In this document: one piece after another, positions 1-5,154 of the stretch
How the letters are laid out: each line of letters opens with the position of its first letter
Numbering within the stretch: position 1 is the stretch's first letter
DNA from: Verrucomicrobiota bacterium
GTDB lineage: Bacteria; Verrucomicrobiota; Verrucomicrobiia; Opitutales; Opitutaceae
DNA length: 5,154 nt
Direction: 5' to 3'
Assembly (NCBI GenBank): GCA_003694825.1
Contig: RFJS01000475.1
Location: 1 to 5,154, forward strand
The notes under the pieces: generated by a model
What the model was told of the DNA's origin: nothing
Databases searched by the model: none
The model's input: only the letters and a program-made list of their open reading frames with translations
Translations under genes and position numbers: made by a program

Positions 1-317
1 GCCGCGCCTCGGCGCCTCCTCGCGGCTCGCGATCCCGCCAGCGCCTTCGTCGGGGCACAGGCCCCGCAACCGAGATTGACGCCCCGGCGTTCTGTGGGGT
101 GACGGGCGGGAACGAGCCGGTCGCCGTCGGCGCGGGAGAGAAGGTCGGGTCCGGCACGGCCCTGTCCGGGTTGGAAGGAGTATCAACCATCGGCGGCCGA
201 GGGTTCGCCCGCCCCGACGGGATGGGCCGGGGCGGAGGTGATGCAGCCGGCGAGCAGGATGGCGGACAGGCTCAGGCGCACTTGCTGGTCCGGGCCTGGT
301 GGCGCGAGTGCTGTCAT
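1..317 (-). pseudogene. Frame-broken 5' end of a secreted protein, probably GH5 (cellulase-like)
   Basis: An ATG at 317-315, 52 bp after the oxidoreductase stop, opens a 44-codon reading that looks like an export leader. It has an Arg, a hydrophobic stretch (LSLSAILLAG) and a lipobox-like LAGC with Cys25; a later APA-H could instead be a signal peptidase I site. An in-frame TGA follows at 185-183. Beyond it the same frame reads DGDRLV (128-111) and RRGVNLG (89-69), which resembles the start of GH5 catalytic domains, where a 'GxxxVDxxGxPVxLRGVNLG' pattern is usual. The match then continues one frame over as PDEGAGGIASREE (54-16), at the same spacing as the family pattern GVNLGNxLEAPxEGxWGxxxREE. 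The expected Asn and Trp are not seen. The gene runs off the left edge. GH5 enzymes hydrolyse beta-glucans, mannans or xylans. The leader is fairly convincing; the GH5 call rests on recalled motif patterns and on accepting at least one stop and one frameshift. Confidence 0.42.
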
Positions 318-369
318 GGATTTTCTCGAGGTCGGGTGGCTCTTGCGGGAACGGCCGCCTCGTGTCCGT

Positions 370-1398
370 TCAATCCGTGAGTTCGAGTGCGACTCGCCTG
401 CCGACCTGGGCCTCGGCCCGGCGGATGATGCGAATGTCCTCGGCGGCCATGCGCAAGCTGACGAGCTCCGGTGGCAACTCGGCGCCCTTGAGGACGACGT
501 CGGCAAACGCATCGTAGGCGTTGAAGCCTGTCTGCCGGAGCGGCAGGAAGCGAGTTTCGCCGAGCCGTGAAGCGCGAATGACCTCGCGGCCGTCGTGCCG
601 GGCCCGGCTGAGGTGCCAGCCGTGATCGGTGACGAGGAAATGGTGGTCGTGGTGCTCGCGGTCGTTGCCGTCGAGCGAATAGACGGCGAGGTCGGCCGCC
701 CAGGTGATGAAGAGATGGGCGGTGCCGCCGTCTGCGAAATCGATTTTGAGGCTTTCGGTATCGGCGCAGGGCAGGTCCGGGTGGGCGAGGCGGTCGGAGA
801 AAAACGTGGCGTGAGTCGCCGGCCGGTCCATGAGGTGCCGCGCGGTATTGAGGTTGTGGATCATGGCATCCATGAAGGGCCCTCCATTTTTTGAGGGGTC
901 GAGCGCCCAGTCGTTCCACGCCGGGTAGTGATGGATCCAGTCCTGTTTGTAGAGGACGAGCCGCCCGAAGGTGCGCTCCCGGAAGAGATGCGCGAGGGTG
1001 GCGACGGCCGCGTCCTCGGTCCGTCCGTAGAGAACGGCGGCGCGGACACCTGCCCCTTGCACGGCAGCCTCGATGAAGCTGCCGTCGGCTGCGTCGGGCG
1101 CGAGCGGTTTGGTGGTGAGGATGTGCTTGCCCGCGGCGGCGGCTTGTTCGACGGCGGCCCGGCGCACCCACGGGGGAACGAACAGGGCGACCGCGTCGAT
1201 GCGCGGGTCCTCGTAGATGGCGTCGAGTGAAGGTGCGACGGTGGCCGAGAGCGGTCCGGCGAAGCGTGCGGCGCGGGCGGCATCGAGGTCGTAGAGCGCG
1301 GCGACGCGGACGCGACGGCTGGCGTGCAGCGAGGGCAGTTGCCAGCGGAGGAAGTCGCCGCAACCAATGATGGCGAGAGTGAGTTCGGAGTTCGACAT
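370..1398 (-). CDS. Gfo/Idh/MocA family NAD(P)-dependent oxidoreductase
   Basis: This is a 342-residue cytoplasmic protein of the usual family length. The N-terminal Rossmann fold begins at once (LTLAIIGCGDF, G12-x-G14), with an acidic residue after beta-2 (YDLD, 36-39) that would contact the cofactor ribose. The segment ILTTKPLA (93-100) corresponds to the family EKP motif, but reads TKP with Lys97 kept. The C-terminal alpha/beta domain carries GGPFMDAMIHN (172-182), giving the typical Asp177-x3-His181 pair. Family members oxidise or reduce sugars, inositols and related polyols; the exact substrate cannot be told. I chose the ATG at 1398 because the Rossmann strand starts about seven residues later; an in-frame start at 1467 would add 23 Pro/Arg-rich residues and overlap the upstream stop. 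No clear Shine-Dalgarno site is present (GGGAG lies too far upstream). It follows the SDR gene by 65 bp, so the two are probably co-transcribed and act on related intermediates. Confidence 0.93.
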   Translation of the reverse strand: MSNSELTLAIIGCGDFLRWQLPSLHASRRVRVAALYDLDAARAARFAGPLSATVAPSLDAIYEDPRIDAVALFVPPWVRRAAVEQAAAAGKHILTTKPLAPDAADGSFIEAAVQGAGVRAAVLYGRTEDAAVATLAHLFRERTFGRLVLYKQDWIHHYPAWNDWALDPSKNGGPFMDAMIHNLNTARHLMDRPATHATFFSDRLAHPDLPCADTESLKIDFADGGTAHLFITWAADLAVYSLDGNDREHHDHHFLVTDHGWHLSRARHDGREVIRASRLGETRFLPLRQTGFNAYDAFADVVLKGAELPPELVSLRMAAEDIRIIRRAEAQVGRRVALELTD

Positions 1399-1463
1399 GG
1401 CTGTTGGGGGAATGCTCCCGCGAGGGGATGGGCGTCGAGAAGCGCCCGGGACCATTCGATCGC

Positions 1464-2468
1464 TCAACCGGATCTTGCGTGCCAGGCGGCGAGCAGACGG
1501 TCGTGAATGGCGTCGTGTTCGGCGACGATTCGCTGGCGCTCGGGCCTGGCCTCAAACCAGGCAACCGTGCGACGGATTCCCTCGTGGAAGGGGATGGTGG
1601 CGCGGAAGTCAGGGACGATGCGGCGGATTTTCGAGTTGTCGAAGATGGCGCTCCACATCTTGTCGCCATGCAGGGTTCCACGCAGGCCGGGTTCGACCTG
1701 GACGATGAAGTCGCTCGGCAGATGCACCCAGCGCGGCGTGTGGATGCCGGCGGCATGGGCGATGGCGGTGTAGATCTGGTTCCAGGTGAGCACTTCGTCG
1801 GATGTGATGTGGAAGGCGTGCCCGATGGCCTGGGGGTGGCCGAGCAGGGGGACGAAGCCGCGCGCGAAATCCTCGGCGTGCGTGACGGTCCACAGCGATG
1901 TCCCATCGCCGTGAATGACGACCTCGCGTCCGGCGCGCAGGCGGGCGATCAGGGTGAAATCATCCCAGGCGGCGAAGGCGGCCGGGATGACGGTATCGTA
2001 GGTGAGAGAGGGACGCAGGATCGTGGCGGGAAATCCCGTCTCGCGCACGAGTTGCTCGAGCCGTTCCTCGGCGAGGATTTTCTGGTGGGAGTAGTCCCAG
2101 AAAGGGTTGGCTCGTGGGGTGGACTCGGTGATCAGAGCCTGCGTTGGCGGCTTCTGGTAGACCGATGCCGAGCTGATGAAAACGTAGTGGTCGGTCCGGT
2201 CGTGAAACAGGGCGTAGTCGCGGTCGATGTCGCCCGGGGTGAAGGCAATCCAGTCGACGATGGCATCGAAACGTTCTTTCCCGAGGGCCTCGGCCACGTC
2301 TTCCGGCCGATTGAGGTCGGCTTTGACGAACCGCGCGCCCTCGGGAAGGTCGTGGTTGCGTCGACCGCGGTTGAGCAGCGTGAGTCGGTGACCCTCCGCC
2401 AGGACCCTCCGGGAGACAGCCCGCGAGATGTTTCCTGTGCCGCCGAGAAAAAGGATGTTTTTGGCCAT
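1464..2468 (-). CDS. NAD-dependent epimerase/dehydratase-like SDR protein
   Basis: This 334-residue protein is an extended/atypical short-chain dehydrogenase. The N-terminal nucleotide-binding motif is GGTGNIS (9-15), followed by LLNRG (31-35) after beta-2, as in proteins that bind NAD(P). The active-site region shows ISSASVY (98-104), which supplies the Ser, and YSHQK (126-130), the Tyr-x3-Lys catalytic pair. A substrate-domain segment with LRPSLTYD (151-158) and HGDGTSLWTVTHAEDFARG (186-204) is typical of nucleotide-sugar epimerases and dehydratases. The substrate is not identifiable; a sugar, sugar acid or nucleotide sugar is likely. The ATG at 2468 places the first beta-strand directly at the N-terminus (MAKNILFLGG). 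An upstream in-frame start at 2528 would add 20 residues unlike the fold, so I rejected it. There is no evident Shine-Dalgarno site. It is followed after 65 bp by the Gfo/Idh/MocA gene on the same strand, suggesting a two-step cytoplasmic conversion. Confidence 0.92.
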   Translation of the reverse strand: MAKNILFLGGTGNISRAVSRRVLAEGHRLTLLNRGRRNHDLPEGARFVKADLNRPEDVAEALGKERFDAIVDWIAFTPGDIDRDYALFHDRTDHYVFISSASVYQKPPTQALITESTPRANPFWDYSHQKILAEERLEQLVRETGFPATILRPSLTYDTVIPAAFAAWDDFTLIARLRAGREVVIHGDGTSLWTVTHAEDFARGFVPLLGHPQAIGHAFHITSDEVLTWNQIYTAIAHAAGIHTPRWVHLPSDFIVQVEPGLRGTLHGDKMWSAIFDNSKIRRIVPDFRATIPFHEGIRRTVAWFEARPERQRIVAEHDAIHDRLLAAWHARSG

Positions 2469-2556
2469 CGTTTGGGTTGGCCGAGGATGCCCGGCGAGGA
2501 CCGGCGCGACGAAGGCGCGGACCCGCAACCCGTTGACGCGGGCGGGGCCACGCCGC

Positions 2557-2570
2557 GCCCGGGCCCGGGC
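2557..2570. repeat. 14-bp GC palindrome
   Basis: The sequence gcccgggcccgggc is a perfect 14-bp self-complementary palindrome about 90-100 bp upstream of the SDR start codon. It overlaps a second palindrome, gggcccgggccc (2561-2572). It could form a short hairpin or be a dimeric protein site, but in DNA this GC-rich such a palindrome may be compositional. Confidence 0.35.
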
Positions 2571-2605
2571 CCACCGCGGAGTTTCTGTTTTCCGGACGCG
2601 CTTTC

Positions 2606-2647
2606 ATCCACCGGAGCATGAGCCCGTTCTGTGGTCATACGGTGGAT
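2606..2647. repeat. Spaced inverted repeat, 8-bp arms
   Basis: The arms atccaccg (2606-2613) and cggtggat (2640-2647) are perfect reverse complements separated by 26 bp. The repeat lies about 140-180 bp upstream of the SDR start, in one of the least GC-extreme parts of the gap. It could be an operator for a regulator contacting two half-sites, or a stem with a long loop. No T-run follows, so it is not an obvious terminator. Confidence 0.35.
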
Positions 2648-2894
2648 ACGGCATCGAGACATGCGGGAATCGCGGCGCTGGCGCGTCCTTGGAAAAGGTC
2701 GGACCCCGTTTCCCGGCGGCCGCGCCGGGTCAGCGGGCGGCGTCGGGCGTGAGCGGGCCGCGGGCGCTGAAGCGCAGCTGCGTGGCTCGGGCGCCGTGGG
2801 CGGTCGCGAACGCGACAGGGCGGCCTCGGCCGGATCTCGAGCGGCTTGATGGCGGTCAAACGGCTGACGGCAGCGGGATGCGCGGGCCGCACGC

Positions 2895-3893
2895 TCACGG
2901 CATCACGGATGCCGGCCTGGATGGGGGGCGGCGCGTGCCCCATGGCCGTTGGGGCTCGAGAGTGGCCGGGACGAGACCTCCTTCCGGGCCGAGTTCGCCG
3001 TTCAACCAGGTGAGGAACAATTCGGGCCAACGTCCCGCGGCCGGCAGATCCTCACCGAGGCCGAAGCCGTGGCCCCCGCGTGCGAAAATATGCGCCTCAA
3101 ACCGCACCCCAGCCTCGCGCAGCAGGGCGGCAAGAGCGCCGATGCGCTCGGTCGGGTGGTCCCCGGCGGTGCCGACGAGGAAGCTCGTGGGAAAATCGGC
3201 CTCGACGACTGCGCGCTCGCCGAGGGACCGGAAGGGGCTCGGGTAGATGAGCAGAAGGAAATCGGGGCGGCTCGAGACGGTGCCCGCGAGGGGATCGAGG
3301 GCCGCTTCTTCCGGCGTTTCCGGCACGGCCGCGGCGCCGAGGGCGAGGCGGCCGCCGGCGGAAAAACCGCCCAGACCGATGCGGCCGGGGTCGATGTTCC
3401 ACTCAGGAGAACGGGCGCGGACAAGACGCATGGCACGGCGGCCATCCGCGAAGGCGGCGGCGGGCGCGAAATGACGGTATTTGAGGACGAAAACCGCGAC
3501 GCCGTCGGCGGTGAGCCGGCGGGCGACCTTCCAGCCCTCGTGCTCGATGACGACGGTGTTGAAACCGCCGCCGGGCGCGATGATGACGGCGGCTCCCGTC
3601 GCCTTCCGGGCATCGGCGGCGAAGTAGTGCAGCGAGGGGGCCGCAATCCGCCGGACGCTCCAGCCGCGGCCTTCATTGTGATACCAGGATTCGCGGCTTG
3701 CCGTATCGGGCGCCTCGATGCCCGGGGGAACAGGCGCGGGGCCCGGCCACAGCGGGATCTCCAAGGCTCCTTCCGGCAGGCCGGGCGGTGTCTCGGATGC
3801 GTGCGCGCCCGTGGCGGCGGAACCCAGGATCATGAGAACGAGGAGCGCGGCGGCCGCGCCCGGTGCTGGACGAGGGGAGGGCGGGAAAGTCAT
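2895..3893 (-). CDS. Secreted alpha/beta hydrolase, acetyl-xylan-esterase / BD-FAE-like
   Basis: This 332-residue protein has an N-terminal signal peptide: Arg8, a hydrophobic run at about 12-27, and a likely cleavage after AHA (30-32). There is no lipobox Cys, so it should be released to the periplasm or outside. The mature part begins with the family-type IPLWPG (46-51). It carries APGGGF (106-111, oxyanion-hole loop), VLKYR (136-140), GFSAG (176-180) with nucleophile Ser178, an Asp at 245 (GTAGDHP) and GGHGFG (273-278) with catalytic His275. These match esterases that remove acetyl groups from xylan or other acetylated plant polysaccharides; the precise substrate is inferred. The ATG at 3893 directly precedes the signal peptide; an in-frame start at 3971 would place 26 unrelated residues before it. 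No clear Shine-Dalgarno site is seen. Its ATG overlaps a TGA in another frame (ATGA), consistent with translational coupling to the upstream gene. The last ~25 residues (Pro/Arg-rich) have no recognised role. Confidence 0.9.
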   Translation of the reverse strand: MTFPPSPRPAPGAAAALLVLMILGSAATGAHASETPPGLPEGALEIPLWPGPAPVPPGIEAPDTASRESWYHNEGRGWSVRRIAAPSLHYFAADARKATGAAVIIAPGGGFNTVVIEHEGWKVARRLTADGVAVFVLKYRHFAPAAAFADGRRAMRLVRARSPEWNIDPGRIGLGGFSAGGRLALGAAAVPETPEEAALDPLAGTVSSRPDFLLLIYPSPFRSLGERAVVEADFPTSFLVGTAGDHPTERIGALAALLREAGVRFEAHIFARGGHGFGLGEDLPAAGRWPELFLTWLNGELGPEGGLVPATLEPQRPWGTRRPPSRPASVMP

Positions 3894-5154
3894 GGCAGGG
3901 GAAGCGAAGGTGAAGCGGTTGACGGGGCGGGAAAAGAATTTTCTCCAGGATCCATTCAGCGATGTCCGCATCGATGGCCTGCATGCTTTTGGTCAGAAAC
4001 ATCGGCTGGAATCGGCGGTCCATCGGCCGCGGCCGATGGGTGATGACGCTGCCCTGCCAGCTACCGTCACCGTCGTAGGCGGGCCCGGCCACGAAGGTGG
4101 TGAGCGCGTCGCTTTCACCCCGGCCGTTGAGCCAATGATAGAAGGCTCCATGGACGGTTTCGATGTGGGAGGCGCGGTAGCGGGCGGAGGCGAGATAGAG
4201 CGCGTCGGGCCGGGCGGCAAAGATATCGCGGCTGGCGACGAACACCGGTTCGTCGCGCTGGACGGTGCCCGAAAGGTGAAGTCCGTCCGCGTCGCGGTCC
4301 GTCTCGAGGGTCGAGGCGACGGCGATCGGGTCGCGTGAGGCGTCGAAAAGCAGGCGGATGGCATCCGAGGCGTCGGTGGGGGTCGACTCGAGGTTCCCCG
4401 GGGGGAGCCAACCTTCGGGCGTCTGCCCGGGATGGGGAAGCTCGAGCCGCCGCTCGTCGAGACCGATGAGGGCGATGGCGAGGGGAACGGGGTCGGCGGA
4501 GGGGAAGGACTCCGGCAGATCGAGGACGAGGCGCGAGGCAGCGGTCTCACCGGGGGCGATGGCTGCCACTGGCGTCTCCGGAATCCAGGTGTGAAGCAGG
4601 GGCGCACCGTTGCCGGGTGGATCGAGCCGGAGTTGCAGCAGAACGGTTTGAAGTGTGGCGTGTTGCCAGCCTGCCGGAGCCGCACTTCGAGAAGCAGGCG
4701 CCGCGGACGGCCGTGCATGGGGGCGGCGACGCGGGCCCGCACGCCGGCGACGGTCAGACGGGGGCCGAAGCGCGGGGCGTAGCGCTCCGCGATTTCCGGG
4801 TGGGCGGCGCAGAGATGCCTGGTGCCCATCGGGTTGAGCAGCGCCACGCCCGCCTCGAGGTTTTTCTCGAACCAATCCGCGAGATCGGCGGCGGTCGACC
4901 GGCCGCGGGGCAAACTGCCCTCGCCGATGAGCGCAAGCCGGTCGCGATGCGGCGCGGGCGGCGGCCTTTTCAGGCGCGAAGGGATCGGAGCGCCAGAAGG
5001 CGGCGTCGTTGGTGTTCACGCCGCGCGGGCCGAGCGTCCAGACGACCTCGCCGGAAGGGTGCAGGGCGACGCAATGCGCCCAGACGCGGCGCAGGGTGTC
5101 CATATCTTTCGTTGGCGAATACAACTGGCCGCGCGGCCAGCGGAAGCCGACGAA
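3890..5154 (-). CDS. C-terminal part of a large protein, possibly glycoside-hydrolase-like, frameshifted
   Basis: The reading is open at the right edge (GFRWPRGQLYSPTKDMDTL...), so the N-terminus is missing. The first ~70 residues include VVWTLGPRGVNTND. This recalls the 'TLGxRGxxD' segment of GH115-type alpha-glucuronidases, but only weakly, and the rest does not match the GH115 C-terminal domain as I know it. From about 4944 the protein-like reading moves to another frame (DRLALIGEGSLPRG, then ADLADWFEKNLEAGVALLNP, to LLLEVRL near 4678). It then returns to the first frame (AGWQHATLQTVLLQLRL) and continues with beta-rich sequence (VPLAIALIGLDERRLELP; ETVHGAFYHWLNGRG; VAGPAYDGDGSW) to IAEWILEKI near 3930. 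As written, that frame stays open to a TAA/TGA-type stop at 3675-3673, overlapping the esterase gene by about 220 bp with Arg-rich shadow sequence. The third frame ends at a TGA (3892-3890) forming ATGA with the esterase start, a more natural end. The function is not established. Confidence 0.6.

Larger units (their letters stand above)
2469..2894. other. Intergenic stretch between esterase and SDR genes
   Basis: No firm gene is visible in these 426 bp. On the minus strand, two short readings look more like protein than their surroundings. One in frame with a stop at 2637-2635 includes AVSRLTAIKPLEIRPRP. One ending at the TGA 2732-2730 reads VAFATAHGARATQLRF followed by nine more residues. 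They lie next to each other in different frames, so they may be a decayed or mis-sequenced gene end, or a chance effect of high GC. Nearer the SDR start are a spaced inverted repeat and a GC palindrome. I could not pick a convincing -35/-10 promoter pair or an intrinsic terminator with a T-run. This gap is the most plausible place for a separate promoter of the SDR-oxidoreductase pair. Confidence 0.5.

Noticed and set aside
1399..1463. Regulatory element in the 65-bp SDR-oxidoreductase spacer
   Set aside because: No promoter-like boxes or strong inverted repeat are visible; it looks like an ordinary intra-operon spacer.
314..1906. 530-codon minus-strand open frame spanning parts of two genes
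   Set aside because: The translation is dominated by Arg, Pro and His and overlaps the well-supported SDR and Gfo/Idh/MocA genes in another frame; it is a shadow.
1404..2621. Long plus-strand open frame opposite the SDR and oxidoreductase genes
   Set aside because: It is antisense to the SDR gene, which has full catalytic motifs. Its own translation is Gly/Asp/Val-rich with no recognisable fold, which is typical of a mirror frame in GC-rich DNA.
2685..2720. Imperfect hairpin ggaaa...tttcc as a terminator after the esterase
   Set aside because: The stem is interrupted and no T-run follows on the minus strand, so it does not meet the pattern of an intrinsic terminator.
2428..3246. Plus-strand open frame across the esterase-SDR gap
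   Set aside because: Arg/Pro-rich throughout, overlaps both flanking genes, and has no plausible domain; it does not fill the gap with a gene.
2949..4043. Long plus-strand open frame opposite the esterase
   Set aside because: It is antisense to a gene with signal peptide, GxSxG and catalytic His, and contains no recognisable motif of its own.

Overview
The window is very GC-rich and every convincing gene lies on the minus strand, so transcription runs from high to low coordinates. The genes suggest an environmental, polysaccharide-degrading Gram-negative bacterium. The combination of a secreted alpha/beta-hydrolase esterase, an atypical SDR, a Gfo/Idh/MocA oxidoreductase and glycoside-hydrolase-like sequence is common in Verrucomicrobiota (Opitutales-like) and Planctomycetota. 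That placement is inferred from gene content and GC only, and no marker gene is present.

Layout in transcription order: (1) 5154 to about 3890, the 3' part of a larger gene that enters from outside the window. Its protein is unrecognised, with one short segment weakly reminiscent of family-115 glycoside hydrolases. Its protein-like reading switches frame at least twice, and probably a third time near the end. (2) 3893-2895, a secreted alpha/beta hydrolase of the acetyl-xylan-esterase / BD-FAE type. (3) 2894-2469, a 426-bp stretch without a firm gene, holding short protein-like fragments, a spaced inverted repeat and a GC palindrome. (4) 2468-1464, an NAD-dependent epimerase/dehydratase-like SDR. 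(5) 1398-370, a Gfo/Idh/MocA oxidoreductase with TKP where most relatives have EKP. (6) 317 to the left edge, a lipoprotein-like or secreted leader followed by an in-frame TGA and then segments resembling the N-terminus of a GH5 (cellulase-like) hydrolase, again split over two frames.

Taken together this looks like a carbohydrate-utilisation cluster: exported enzymes (esterase, glycoside-hydrolase-like proteins) deacetylate and cut a plant-type polysaccharide outside the cytoplasm, and two cytoplasmic NAD(P)-type enzymes process a released sugar or sugar derivative. The substrate cannot be read from the sequence. Both edge genes show frame breaks while the three central genes are intact, so either indel errors in a GC-rich assembly or real gene decay must be settled before the edge genes are interpreted. 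I saw no tRNA, rRNA, CRISPR array, insertion sequence or convincing new system.
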